Of a DNA stretch of 64,000 nucleotides, positions 35,224 through 44,397 are shown piece after piece; the stretch's first letter is position 1, and every line of letters begins with the position of its first letter. The position numbers and the translations under genes were made by a program. Below the pieces are notes generated by a model. The model was not told where the DNA came from. It was given only the letters and a program-made list of their open reading frames with translations, and made no database searches. Source of the DNA: an uncultured Flavobacteriales bacterium (GTDB lineage Bacteria > Bacteroidota > Bacteroidia > Flavobacteriales_D > Crocinitomicaceae). The stretch covers positions 62,001 to 126,000 of the forward strand of contig CAJXJK010000001.1 in assembly GCA_913054135.1 (NCBI GenBank), read 5' to 3'.

Positions 35224-36279
35224 ATGAGAAAGCACTCAAAAGCATATTTAATTTTAGGATTTTTCTTAATCTCTTGTCAAATCGGATTTTCTCAAAATCC
35301 CCAAGAGTCAGATAGAGGAATCAGAATCATGTTTTATAATGTCGAGAATCTCTTTCACCCTTCAAATGACTCATTGAAAAATGATGATGAATTCACCAAA
35401 GATGGTGAGCGTTATTGGTCATTCAGACGTTACTACGACAAAGTAAACAAGATTGGAAAAACAGCCATTGCTGTTGGAGAATGGGAACCACCAGCTGTTA
35501 TTGGACTTTGCGAAATTGAAAACATTCAATGCTTAAAAGATGTCGTTCATTCTTCTCCGCTCAAAAAGTTTGGTTATGAAATCGTACATCAAGAAAGCGG
35601 AGATAATCGTGGAATTGACGTAGCGTTATTATACCGTCCAAAGTATGTTAAACTTGAAAGCTTCGAAGCTATCAAACTAAATTTTGGGCCTGACAGCAGA
35701 CCTACCAGAGATATTCTTTATGTGAAAGGCTTGGTGGGTGAAAAAGATACTATTCACCTTTTTGTCAATCACTGGCCTTCTCGTTATGGAGGTCAGCTGG
35801 TAACGGCACCAAAAAGAGATTTTGCGGCTACCACCTTGAGAGCAAAGTATGATTCCATTTTAACAGTTAATCCTAATGCTGCAATTCTAGCAATGGGAGA
35901 TTTTAATGACCATCCTGACGATCCTTCAATGAAGGATATTATGAAGGCCCGTAAAACAATTGAAGAGATGAAAGATGGTGACTTTTTAAACATGACATGG
36001 CAATATGAATTCAAAAAGGGGACTCACAAATACCAGCATGAATGGGGAATCTTAGATCAATTTGTGGTTACCCCAGGCCTCTTAAACGGAAAATCAGGTT
36101 TAGAGACGAAGCTTGAATGGGCACAAATATTTGAAGGCGATTACCTACTTGAAAATGAAAAAGACGGTATTGGTAAAATCACAAATAGAACTTATATTGG
36201 CTTCAAATATCATGGAGGATATTCGGATCATTTGCCAATTTTTGTAGATGTCAAGTTTCCAACTTCTCCAAGTAAGTAG
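35224..36279 (+). CDS. Secreted endonuclease/exonuclease/phosphatase family protein
   Basis: I prefer the ATG at 35224, which leads straight into a signal peptide (MRKHSKAYLILGFFLISCQIGFSQ), over a GTG at 35194. The 351-residue product has the EEP hydrolase core. FYNVENLF supplies the metal-binding Asn, CEIENIQ the metal-binding Glu, NHWPSRYGG the catalytic His, MGDFNDHPDD the Asp/Asn pair, and SDHLPIFVDV the final His. It is therefore probably an active phosphodiesterase or nuclease outside the cytoplasm. The 3' end overlaps the convergent WG-like gene by 29 bases. Confidence 0.9.
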   Translation: MRKHSKAYLILGFFLISCQIGFSQNPQESDRGIRIMFYNVENLFHPSNDSLKNDDEFTKDGERYWSFRRYYDKVNKIGKTAIAVGEWEPPAVIGLCEIENIQCLKDVVHSSPLKKFGYEIVHQESGDNRGIDVALLYRPKYVKLESFEAIKLNFGPDSRPTRDILYVKGLVGEKDTIHLFVNHWPSRYGGQLVTAPKRDFAATTLRAKYDSILTVNPNAAILAMGDFNDHPDDPSMKDIMKARKTIEEMKDGDFLNMTWQYEFKKGTHKYQHEWGILDQFVVTPGLLNGKSGLETKLEWAQIFEGDYLLENEKDGIGKITNRTYIGFKYHGGYSDHLPIFVDVKFPTSPSK

Positions 36280-37189
36280 TTGAGACTATTTTCCCCGTTT
36301 TATCAAACCCCAATTTCTTATAATTCTTGTAGGCAAATCCTAATATGTAGCCGTTGTTAGTGATATCAATTTTGCGGTATTTACACTTTAAAATGGGTTT
36401 GTTTTTATAATAAAAGCCATACTTCTCCCCTCTCTTCACTTTAATCAGATCTGCATTTCCTTCAACGAATTCAATTTCGTCATATAATGGTTTTATTAAA
36501 AAATACTTACCCGACCTAAGCTTTCTGGCATAGCCTCTTTTGTTACCTCTCTCAATAATATACCCATCACATTTATCTTGTAGATAGACATCATCAATAC
36601 TCTTGTTATTGAATTTGAACAATTCTTCACCAGATGGACTCAATACGATATTCTCTCCTTCAATTTGAAGATAAAGTAGTCGTCTACTTTTTTCACAATC
36701 AAGATGCAGCCTGAGCTTATTATACTTTGCCGGTAACGCCTCTACTTTCTTAGGCCAATCGTACAAGCCCATTTTACCATTATTGAAGACGACCAGCAAA
36801 TCATTGTCATAAAACGAACCGTAATCTGCAGTTGATCTTACTTTGTCATAATTTCCATTTTTCATGTAAACGAATTCTCCTGTTTCATTGTAGACATCCA
36901 TTTTGCCTTCAGCGGTGAATCCCGCCACAAGTAACTCTCTATTTAGATCATAATAGAACTTGGTATAAGGAATTTGTGAGAATTCAGATTTTCGCGAAAG
37001 ATTATACCATGAGGCTCCAATTTTTCCTGCGACAAAATAATCTCTGATAACTACCTTATCGTATTTCGCACTATGAACTACAACATCATTGTATTTTACA
37101 CCAAATTTTTCACCATACTCGAAAACCTCCTGCGAAAACACAGTGAGAGATAATACACTAATCAGAAAAAGACCTAGGCTCTTGAACAT
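36251..37189 (-). CDS. Secreted WG-like repeat protein, copy 1
   Basis: The 312 residues start with a signal peptide (MFKSLGLFLISVLSLTVFSQ). The rest is a series of beta-rich repeats of the WG type in which a short phrase such as GEKFGVKYND, NGKMGLYDWP, GNKRGYARK, GEKYGFYYKN or YKKLGFDKTGKIV recurs about every 40-50 residues. The diagnostic Trp-Gly is mostly replaced by another residue plus Gly. It is related in layout to the upstream gene at 37223-38155 and starts 33 bases after it, so the pair probably arose by duplication and is co-transcribed. Molecular function of such repeats is unknown. Confidence 0.78.
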   Translation of the reverse strand: MFKSLGLFLISVLSLTVFSQEVFEYGEKFGVKYNDVVVHSAKYDKVVIRDYFVAGKIGASWYNLSRKSEFSQIPYTKFYYDLNRELLVAGFTAEGKMDVYNETGEFVYMKNGNYDKVRSTADYGSFYDNDLLVVFNNGKMGLYDWPKKVEALPAKYNKLRLHLDCEKSRRLLYLQIEGENIVLSPSGEELFKFNNKSIDDVYLQDKCDGYIIERGNKRGYARKLRSGKYFLIKPLYDEIEFVEGNADLIKVKRGEKYGFYYKNKPILKCKYRKIDITNNGYILGFAYKNYKKLGFDKTGKIVSTTYLEKLET

Positions 37190-37222
37190 GGGAATTGTGA
37201 AGCCACAATTATTGTGCCTCTA

Positions 37223-38155
37223 TTATTCTTCTTTTACAGGCGTCAGTCCACCCTCAGGATCTAAAAGAAATTCACCTTTTTTGCCTACTGCGACGGCAAG
37301 ATAACCTCGCTCTGAACTTTTATCAATTGTGATATATGCTGGTTCAAGTAATAACTTCCCATTAAAATAAAGTCCATCACCTTTTTTTCCTGTTACAATC
37401 ACAACTTCATCTGAACCTTCAAAAGGAATTGCGTCTATATAAAGAGGATCAACCAACCATTTTGCCTTTGAATTGTACATTCCGTAGCTCCCTTCATCAG
37501 ACATTATTAAAAATAAACTTAGTGACTCCTCATTTGCTTGCATGCTAACAATCAATTCTTCTGATTCTAAATCAAACTTCTTGTTTCCTTCATAATCATA
37601 AACTTCAGTTTTTCCTTCAGTTGCAGCAAACAGCCATCCACCTTCTGAAACTCCTTGATCAGCCCAAATAGAAGAATACTTAGCCTTTATAATTTCCTTT
37701 TTTAATTTTAGAGAAACCAAACCGAAAGACTTCTCATTCTTCGTCATTAGATACTCTGATGTAATTCCAAATTCAACAGGATCAATAACTGAAGTCGCTT
37801 GTACATTTCTCAATAAGAAATCAGATTCTTCAATAGATATAATATCAATGTAGCCATCTCTTTGCGCCACCATCACATCTGAATTAAACAAAGGCGCATA
37901 AATCTCTTCGTAACCTTGTTGATTGAGTAATTTACTCTTGGTCATAGGATACCATGTTTTATCCTTTAATCCATAAGCAAAGTATCCATCTGCTGTTACC
38001 TCTACCTTCACTTCGTCATAACTAGCTCTAAAGATGATGCTGTCATTCGCATCCCCATATTTACTCAACCCCCACTTTCCATCTTTCTCAAAAGGTTCTT
38101 GAGCAAATCCGACAAGAGATAATGAACTTAGAACTGCTATTAAAATTATTCTCAT
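37223..38155 (-). CDS. Secreted WG-like repeat protein, copy 2
   Basis: The 310-residue protein has a signal peptide (MRIILIAVLSSLSLVGFAQ). It then opens with FEKDGKWGLSKYGD, a well-formed WG repeat, and continues with weaker ones (LKDKTWYPM, NEKSFGLVSLKLKKEIIKAKY, DEGSYGMYNSKAKWLVDPLY, GKKGDGLYFNGKLLLEPAY, GKKGEFLLDPEGG). Size, signal peptide, opening motif and repeat spacing match the downstream gene, which supports tandem duplication with strong divergence. A terminator from the preceding gene lies just upstream, so this is the promoter-proximal gene of the pair. Confidence 0.8.
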   Translation of the reverse strand: MRIILIAVLSSLSLVGFAQEPFEKDGKWGLSKYGDANDSIIFRASYDEVKVEVTADGYFAYGLKDKTWYPMTKSKLLNQQGYEEIYAPLFNSDVMVAQRDGYIDIISIEESDFLLRNVQATSVIDPVEFGITSEYLMTKNEKSFGLVSLKLKKEIIKAKYSSIWADQGVSEGGWLFAATEGKTEVYDYEGNKKFDLESEELIVSMQANEESLSLFLIMSDEGSYGMYNSKAKWLVDPLYIDAIPFEGSDEVVIVTGKKGDGLYFNGKLLLEPAYITIDKSSERGYLAVAVGKKGEFLLDPEGGLTPVKEE

Positions 38156-38166
38156 ATTGACTTTTT

Positions 38167-38207
38167 TACAAAAAAAATCCCCTTGAACTTGCGCAAAAGG
38201 GGATTAA
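38167..38207 (-). terminator. Rho-independent terminator of the 38223-38642 gene
   Basis: AATCCCCTT (38176-38184) pairs with AAGGGGATT (38197-38205). On the minus strand it is followed by eight T, 17 bases after the stop. Confidence 0.85.
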
Positions 38208-38222
38208 TAAATTTATTTCGGT

Positions 38223-38642
38223 TTACATGTCGCCAGGTCCACCTACTGTTTTGTATGCTTTTTTCTTTGGCTTTAATTTCTCAACAAAAATTACGTGGAA
38301 GTGGTCTTTATCTTCATTTGTAATCAATTCTGAAATCCCATTCGAGATTGACGCATTTTGACCCGCCTTGTTTGTAATCTTTTGATCCATTAACTCATAT
38401 GTTCCATCTTCATATTGCAAAAAGATTGAAACAACTTTACCGTTCTCTACTCTTGCTTTTCCTGAAACGCAGTAAGAATCTGGCCCATCCACAAAGTGAA
38501 TGTATACTTTTCTATGCATGTCATCTGAGACTGAATAGGCTCCCCTTTTTTCAAAAGCTTCTTGCCAATCATCAAGGCATCCTTGAGAATACGCTCCAGA
38601 AACTAGAACTGAGAAAAATAAAAGTAGAAATGTCTTTTTCAT
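38223..38642 (-). CDS. Small secreted protein of unknown function
   Basis: The 139-residue product has a signal peptide (MKKTFLLLFFSVLVSGAYSQ) and two cysteines after it (GCLDDWQ and SYCVSG) that could pair. The central part reads as beta strands (RKVYIHFVDGPDSYCVSGKARV, GKVVSIFLQYEDGTYELM). The end is basic (KLKPKKKAYKTVGGPGDM). No family is recognised. It has its own terminator and a long upstream region. Confidence 0.72.
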   Translation of the reverse strand: MKKTFLLLFFSVLVSGAYSQGCLDDWQEAFEKRGAYSVSDDMHRKVYIHFVDGPDSYCVSGKARVENGKVVSIFLQYEDGTYELMDQKITNKAGQNASISNGISELITNEDKDHFHVIFVEKLKPKKKAYKTVGGPGDM

Positions 38643-38934
38643 AAAAATTGTTTTTGGTACCCGTGAGTCCCATAGTCTTCGAAACTCAAATATAATAGAA
38701 GTTTATTACTTAATATGTATATGACGAATACAATTTGTTGTTTTGATAATATCTTGATTCGATTATGTAATAAGCAAATAACAGGCCATGTTTCTATAAG
38801 CCCCTAATAATAATGGGTTACAAAGTTTTCATTTATTGACTTAATCAATGATTTCAGAAGATATTCAAACCGCTCGTAATCAATTTGAGGTTCGCAACTA
38901 TTATATTGGTACTTTGGTATCTCAAATTAATATT
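38643..38934. other. Divergent intergenic region without a recognisable element
   Basis: These 292 A/T-rich bases separate two divergent secreted-protein genes and must hold their promoters. I see no clear -33/-7 pair, hairpin or coding frame with typical composition. An open frame upstream of 38935, in frame with the BNR protein, lacks signal-peptide character. Confidence 0.5.
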
Positions 38935-41900
38935 ATGAAATCTATTTTCTCACTCATTTTAGTTCTTCTTGTTTCTACTTCTTATGGCCAAGAAATAAAC
39001 AATTCCTCTTACAAGGATATCAGTGAAGGCTTAAACTGGAGATGTATCGGGCCATTTAGAGGTGGTCGATCAGCTGCTGTAACCGGAGTTGAAGGTAAAC
39101 CAATGCTCTACTACATGGGATCAACCGGAGGTGGAATTTGGAAGACAAAGAACGGAGGGAATACTTGGGAGAACATTTCGGATGGTTATTTCGGAGGATC
39201 TATAGGCTCAATTGCTGTCAGTTCATCTGATAATAATGTTCTTTATTCGGGAGGCGGAGAGGTAACTGTGAGAGGAAATGTCTCTTACGGATATGGTGTT
39301 CATAAATCAATTGATGGCGGTCGTTCATGGAAACATATGGGTTTAGAAAACTCTAAACATATTCCGAGAATCAGAATCCATCCGAAAAATCCTGATATCG
39401 TTTATGCTGCCGTTCTTGGAGATTTATATAAATCTTCTGATGACAGAGGAGTGTACAAGTCAATCAATGGAGGAGAAAGCTGGGAGAAAGTATTATTTGC
39501 AAATGCTGATGCTGGAGCCGTTGATATAATAATGGACCCTGAAAATCCTGATATTATTTATGCGAGTACTTGGCGAGTAAGAAGAACTCCTTATGATTTC
39601 TCTTCGGGAGGAGAAGGCTCTGCTCTTTGGAAAACTACAGATGGAGGAAAAACTTGGGAAGAGATTTCGAAGAATGAAGGTTTTCCTGAAGGAACGCTTG
39701 GAATTATAGGTGTAACTGTTTCACCAGTAAATCCTGAAAGAGTTTGGACGATTGTCGAGAATGAAAAAGGTGGAATTTATCGTTCAGATGATGGAGGAGA
39801 AACATGGGAGAACACTAATTCAGACAGAAATCTGAGACAAAGAGCTTGGTACTACTCAAGAATCTACGCAGATACTCAAGACGAGAATAAAGTATATGTG
39901 ATGAATGTAGCTTATCATATGTCAGCAGATGGTGGCAAAACGTTCTCAACTCATTACGCCCCTCACGGAGACCATCACGATTTGTGGATTGCTCCTGAAG
40001 ATCCAAAAAGAATGATCATTGCAGATGACGGAGGAGCTCAAGTATCATTTGATGCTGGGGCGAATTGGTCGACCTATAAGAACCAACCAACCTCACAGTT
40101 TTATAGGGTCACAACAGATGATGCATTCCCTTACAGAGTATATGGAGCGCAGCAAGACAATTCAACGGTTCGAATTCGTAACCGAGTTGATTGGGGAACA
40201 ATTTCTGAAGATGACTGGGAAAGTACTGCTGGAGGTGAAAGCGCTCACATTGCAATTGACCCTGAAAATAACGACATAGTTTACGGCGGGAGTTATGGCG
40301 GATTTTTGACTAGAAAAAATCATCAGAAAAATCAAAATAGATCTATCAATGTTTGGCCTGACAATCCTATAGGATATGGAGCTGAAGGGATGAAATATAG
40401 ATTTCAATGGAATTTCCCTTTATTCTTTTCGCCTCATGATTCGAAAAAACTTTACACAGCATCTAATCACTTACATGTTTCTAATGATGGAGGTGAAAGC
40501 TGGGAGGTAATCAGCCCTGATTTAACAAGAAATGACCCTTCAAAACTGGGCCCATCTGGTGGTCCAATAACCAAAGACAACACAGGGGTAGAATATTATT
40601 GCACCATATTTGCTGCAACTGAGTCATACAAAGAAAAAGACCTTCTTTGGGTAGGAACCGATGACGGATTAGTTCAAGTTTCAAGAGATGGTGGAAATGG
40701 ATGGGTAAATGTTACACCTCCAGGATTGCCTGAGTGGTCAATGATAAATAGTGTTGAAATAGATCCTTTCAGTGATGGTGGATTATTCGTGGCTGCGACC
40801 TCTTACAAGAATGGAGATTATGCACCCTACCTTTTTCACACTGTTGATTACGGTAAAACTTGGAAGAAAATCACCAATGGAATAGATGAAAACCATTTCA
40901 CAAGAGTTATCAGAGCTGATCCAAACAAAATAGGATTGTTATATGCTGGAACAGAAAGTGGCTTGTACATTTCATTTGATAATGGAAATAATTGGGAGGC
41001 ATTTCAACAAAACTTACCAATTGTACCAATTACTGATATGACTATCAAGCATGGAAACTTAATTGTAGCAACACAAGGAAGAAGTTTTTGGATTTTGGAT
41101 GACATGCATCTTATTCCGCAATACATGGAGAAAAAACCTTGGCATCTTGAATTATTCAAACCTGCTGATGCGATTCAAATGGGAGGTTCAACTAAAGAAT
41201 CAAAAACCGAAGGTCAAAATCATAGTGGTGGTGTTAGGGTTCACTACTTTTTAGAGAAAGAATTGGCTGAAGATGATACTATGTCTATCCGTTTTTATGA
41301 AGGACAAAATTTGATTCGCTCATTTTCAAACAAACCTAAAAAGGATGAAGGAGAATTGGGAGACCCTGAATTAGGAACCAATTTATTAGTTTGGAACATG
41401 CGCTACCCTAAAGCAGATAAATTTGAAGGTATGCTCATGTGGTGGGGAACTTTACAAGGTCCAAAAGCGCCGCCGGCAGAATATTCAGCTGAGCTCTTTT
41501 TGAATGGAGAGAGATATGGAACCGGACACAAATTCAAAATTCTTAAAGATCCAAGAAGCGAGGGCTCAGAAGAAGATTTACGCATGAAATTTGATTTCTT
41601 ACTAGACATTAGAAACACGCTTGATGAAACTCATGATGCTATTTCTGACATGCGATTGATCAAATCTCAAATTAAAAAAATGAATGAGCTTATCCCTGAA
41701 GGAAAAAATCAAGATGTAGTTGATAAAGGAAATGACTTAGATTCTATTTTAACAGAGATTGAAAAAACGCTTTATCAAACTAAACTAAAGAGTAATCAAG
41801 ACATGTTGAACTATCCAATCATGCTAAATAATAAGCTAGCACACGTAGCCTCCTTGGCAAGTATGAGCAATGATCGGCCTACTGAACAAATGATGTTGGT

Positions 41901-42033
41901 TAGAGATGATTTGACTAAAAAAATCAATGAGCAACTTCAGAAATGGAAAGACATTAAAAATGTGGAGATTCCTGCTTATAATGAACTGATTCGAAACGGA
42001 AAAATCAATGTAATTGGGCTTCCAGAAGAATAA
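38935..42033 (+). CDS. Secreted VPS10/sortilin-like BNR repeat protein
   Basis: I start at the ATG at 38935, which begins a signal peptide (MKSIFSLILVLLVSTSYGQE), giving 1032 residues; an in-frame ATG at 38848 adds 29 polar residues. The first 720 residues form a beta-propeller with about ten Asp-box motifs of the S-x-D-G-G-x-x-W type (IDGGRSWK, TDGGKTWE, DDGGETWE, NDGGESWE, RDGGNGWV, VDYGKTWK, FDNGNNWE). After the propeller comes a beta-sandwich segment and a helical C-terminal region (about 870-1020). Such proteins are common in Bacteroidota and are annotated as VPS10-domain or glycosyl-hydrolase-like without a shown activity. No T9SS sorting domain is seen. Confidence 0.88.
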   Translation: MKSIFSLILVLLVSTSYGQEINNSSYKDISEGLNWRCIGPFRGGRSAAVTGVEGKPMLYYMGSTGGGIWKTKNGGNTWENISDGYFGGSIGSIAVSSSDNNVLYSGGGEVTVRGNVSYGYGVHKSIDGGRSWKHMGLENSKHIPRIRIHPKNPDIVYAAVLGDLYKSSDDRGVYKSINGGESWEKVLFANADAGAVDIIMDPENPDIIYASTWRVRRTPYDFSSGGEGSALWKTTDGGKTWEEISKNEGFPEGTLGIIGVTVSPVNPERVWTIVENEKGGIYRSDDGGETWENTNSDRNLRQRAWYYSRIYADTQDENKVYVMNVAYHMSADGGKTFSTHYAPHGDHHDLWIAPEDPKRMIIADDGGAQVSFDAGANWSTYKNQPTSQFYRVTTDDAFPYRVYGAQQDNSTVRIRNRVDWGTISEDDWESTAGGESAHIAIDPENNDIVYGGSYGGFLTRKNHQKNQNRSINVWPDNPIGYGAEGMKYRFQWNFPLFFSPHDSKKLYTASNHLHVSNDGGESWEVISPDLTRNDPSKLGPSGGPITKDNTGVEYYCTIFAATESYKEKDLLWVGTDDGLVQVSRDGGNGWVNVTPPGLPEWSMINSVEIDPFSDGGLFVAATSYKNGDYAPYLFHTVDYGKTWKKITNGIDENHFTRVIRADPNKIGLLYAGTESGLYISFDNGNNWEAFQQNLPIVPITDMTIKHGNLIVATQGRSFWILDDMHLIPQYMEKKPWHLELFKPADAIQMGGSTKESKTEGQNHSGGVRVHYFLEKELAEDDTMSIRFYEGQNLIRSFSNKPKKDEGELGDPELGTNLLVWNMRYPKADKFEGMLMWWGTLQGPKAPPAEYSAELFLNGERYGTGHKFKILKDPRSEGSEEDLRMKFDFLLDIRNTLDETHDAISDMRLIKSQIKKMNELIPEGKNQDVVDKGNDLDSILTEIEKTLYQTKLKSNQDMLNYPIMLNNKLAHVASLASMSNDRPTEQMMLVRDDLTKKINEQLQKWKDIKNVEIPAYNELIRNGKINVIGLPEE

Positions 42034-42103
42034 TTAACTTTTTTTAAGATTTTGTACAATAAGTCATTTTTTTAATCGTTTAAGGAGAACCTAATCCTCA
42101 ACC

Positions 42104-42370
42104 ATGAAATGTCTTATTGTCCTCTTGACCTTGGTGTCTCTGAACTTAAGCTCTTTTGGAGCGCAAGAAGTTCAAATAGACCCAAACATCCAGACGTCAT
42201 CTTCAGATGCTTCAAATAGTGGCTTAGATTTTACGAATGCAACCTCAAGCACTCAAAATCAATCAACAAAAAAATCGTCTATGATGTACTATGTAATTCC
42301 TGCTGCAGCAATTCTACTAATTGCACTATTTTCAATTGCAATCTCGAAAAGATTATTCTTCGAAAAGTAA
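42104..42370 (+). CDS. Small secreted/membrane protein of unknown function
   Basis: The 88 residues have a signal peptide (MKCLIVLLTLVSLNLSSFGA), a Ser/Thr/Asn-rich stretch of about 35 residues and one C-terminal membrane helix (YYVIPAAAILLIALFSIAI) ending SKRLFFEK. The layout is of a short surface-exposed peptide anchored by its C-terminus. No family is recognised. AAGGAG lies about 15 bases before the ATG. It ends four bases before the convergent LapA-like gene. Confidence 0.62.
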   Translation: MKCLIVLLTLVSLNLSSFGAQEVQIDPNIQTSSSDASNSGLDFTNATSSTQNQSTKKSSMMYYVIPAAAILLIALFSIAISKRLFFEK

Positions 42371-42373
42371 ACC

Positions 42374-42637
42374 TTACTTTCTCTGCTTTCTTGATTTTCT
42401 ATACTTTGAAAAAGTATACATTCCCAATGCACCCGTTAGCATTGAAACAAGGATTATATAGATAATCCTGATTCTAAATTCTAACATAAAGAATTCAATC
42501 TTAATCTTATTTGAATTTTGAAATACAAACGCAATTAATCCAATCACCAATAAAACAGAGATAATTAAACCTATTTTTTGCTTTGTAGAAATCATTGACT
42601 TCTTCTCACTTTGCTTTTCATTTCCTTCTTCCATCAT
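42374..42637 (-). CDS. LapA-domain (DUF1049) membrane protein
   Basis: The 87-residue protein has a charged N-terminus (about 1-20), a first helix ending FVFQNSNKIKIEFFML and a second helix (IIYIILVSMLTGALGMYTF) followed by a basic tail (KYRKSRKQRK). Two helices separated by a Q-N-x-x-x-V/I-x-x-x-F segment are the signature of the LapA/DUF1049 domain, small inner-membrane proteins linked in proteobacteria to lipopolysaccharide assembly. Role in Bacteroidota is not established. Confidence 0.82.
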   Translation of the reverse strand: MMEEGNEKQSEKKSMISTKQKIGLIISVLLVIGLIAFVFQNSNKIKIEFFMLEFRIRIIYIILVSMLTGALGMYTFSKYRKSRKQRK

Positions 42638-42697
42638 TCAAATATTTGCACTAAGATAGGGGATTCAAAACTTTATTTGATTATATTTTAATCATTT

Positions 42698-42730
42698 TTG
42701 TGACGATTTAATAATCTTTTATTACATTTG
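42698..42730 (+). promoter_or_regulatory. Promoter of the ComM-like gene
   Basis: TTG (42698-42700), a 22-base spacer and TACATTTG (42723-42730) match the Bacteroidota pattern, 29 bases before the ATG. Confidence 0.55.
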
Positions 42731-42759
42731 AATTCTCGCGCCTAATAAGAATTTACAAC

Positions 42760-44295
42760 ATGCTTATTAAAACTTACGGCTGCGCCGTTTACGGAATTGA
42801 GGCAATTCCAATTACCATTGAAACAAATATTGATAGAGGTATTAACTTTTTTTTGGTCGGATTACCTGACAGTGCTGTCAAAGAAAGTCATCAAAGAATC
42901 AAGGCAGCTTTCGCGAATTCAGATTACAAATTACCTGGCAAAGAAATCACAATCAACATGGCTCCTGCAGACATCCGAAAAGAAGGCTCTGCATATGATC
43001 TTACTATTGCTTGTGGAATTTTAGCTGCATCCGATCAAATAAAAGAAGACCTTGTTTGTCAATACTTAATAATGGGAGAACTTTCTTTGGATGGTGGGCT
43101 CAGACCAATTAAAGGAGCATTACCCATGGCACTTAAGGCGAAAGAGTTAGGATTTAAAGGATTCATTTTACCCAAAGAAAACGCCAATGAAGTAGCCATT
43201 GTAGAGGGGTTAGAAATTTTAGGTGCCCAAAATATAAATCAAGTAGTAGATTTTTTTAATGGCAAATCTCAAATCGAAATTGCAAAATTTGATATTGAAG
43301 AACAAAACGAATTGGCATTTATTAATGAAATTGATTTTTCAGATGTTAAAGGTCAAGAAAATGTAAAGAGAGCCCTAGAAATTGCTGCCGCTGGAGGACA
43401 CAACATCTTACTGGTCGGCCCTCCGGGATCAGGTAAAACAATGCTTGCCAAAAGACTTCCTACAATCCTACCTCCGCTTACGATTGACGAAGCTTTAGAA
43501 ACAACCAAGATTCATTCAGTTGCCGGCTTAATTAAACCAAACAGTGGATTAATGATGAATCGACCTTTTAGGTCTCCTCATCACACTGTCTCTGATGTTG
43601 CCTTAGTTGGAGGAGGATCACATCCAAAACCTGGCGAGATTTCATTAGCCCATAATGGCATCCTATTTTTAGATGAGCTTCCTGAATACAAAAGACAAGT
43701 TTTAGAAGTTATGCGACAACCTTTAGAAGACAGGGTAATTTCAATATCACGAGCAAAAATGTCAGTAGATTATCCCGCAGGTTTTATGCTAGTCGCGTCC
43801 ATGAACCCTTCTCCTTCAGGTAACTTTTATGACCCTAATGATCCATCAGCTGATCCAGAGTTTGCTGTAAAAAGATATTTAAACAAAATCTCAGGTCCCT
43901 TAATGGATAGGATTGATCTTCAAATTGAAGTTCCGGCCGTAAAATTTGATCAGTTGGCTGACGAAAGAAAAGGAGAGGCTAGCAAGTCAATTCGTCAAAG
44001 AGTAATTGAAGCAAGAAAGTTCCAAGCCAACAGATTTCAAGAGCACAAAGGAATTCACTATAATGCACAACTGTCTCCAAAACTTATCGAAAAACACTGC
44101 AAGCCTGGCAAAGCAGGAAAAGAGCTTATAAAAACTGCTATGGAGAAAATGGGTTTATCTGCGAGATCATTTGCCAGAATCTTGAAGGTTTCGAGAACAA
44201 TTGCTGACCTAGATAAATCAAATGCTATCAAGCCAAAGCACATTGCCGAAGCTATTAGTTTTAGGAGTTTAGATCGTGCAGGATGGCCAGGATAA
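42760..44295 (+). CDS. ComM/YifB family Mg-chelatase-like AAA+ ATPase
   Basis: The 511 residues have the ComM arrangement. An N-terminal Lon-like domain spans about 1-180 (FLVGLPDSAVKESHQRIKAAF, NMAPADIRKEGSAYDL, GELSLDGGLRPIKGALPMA). The AAA+ domain has Walker A GPPGSGKTMLAKRL and Walker B ILFLDELPEY with RSPHHTVSD between them. The C-terminal Mg-chelatase domain has ARSFARILKVSRTIADL. ComM in Vibrio and Haemophilus is a hexameric helicase that drives branch migration during transformation. Whether this organism is competent is not shown. The two-zinc-cysteine insert of some homologues is absent here. Confidence 0.93.
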   Translation: MLIKTYGCAVYGIEAIPITIETNIDRGINFFLVGLPDSAVKESHQRIKAAFANSDYKLPGKEITINMAPADIRKEGSAYDLTIACGILAASDQIKEDLVCQYLIMGELSLDGGLRPIKGALPMALKAKELGFKGFILPKENANEVAIVEGLEILGAQNINQVVDFFNGKSQIEIAKFDIEEQNELAFINEIDFSDVKGQENVKRALEIAAAGGHNILLVGPPGSGKTMLAKRLPTILPPLTIDEALETTKIHSVAGLIKPNSGLMMNRPFRSPHHTVSDVALVGGGSHPKPGEISLAHNGILFLDELPEYKRQVLEVMRQPLEDRVISISRAKMSVDYPAGFMLVASMNPSPSGNFYDPNDPSADPEFAVKRYLNKISGPLMDRIDLQIEVPAVKFDQLADERKGEASKSIRQRVIEARKFQANRFQEHKGIHYNAQLSPKLIEKHCKPGKAGKELIKTAMEKMGLSARSFARILKVSRTIADLDKSNAIKPKHIAEAISFRSLDRAGWPG

Positions 44296-44397
44296 TCTGA
44301 GTGTTTTACACTTATAAATCAATAATCGTTAATAAGTCATGATACTCAATTAAGGTGGGTTCGTCAAAATTCATATATTTACTTCAAATCAAGCCTT

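Noticed and set aside
38848-38934. N-terminal extension of the BNR protein from an upstream ATG
   Set aside because: The extension is polar and would bury a clear signal peptide that starts at 38935.
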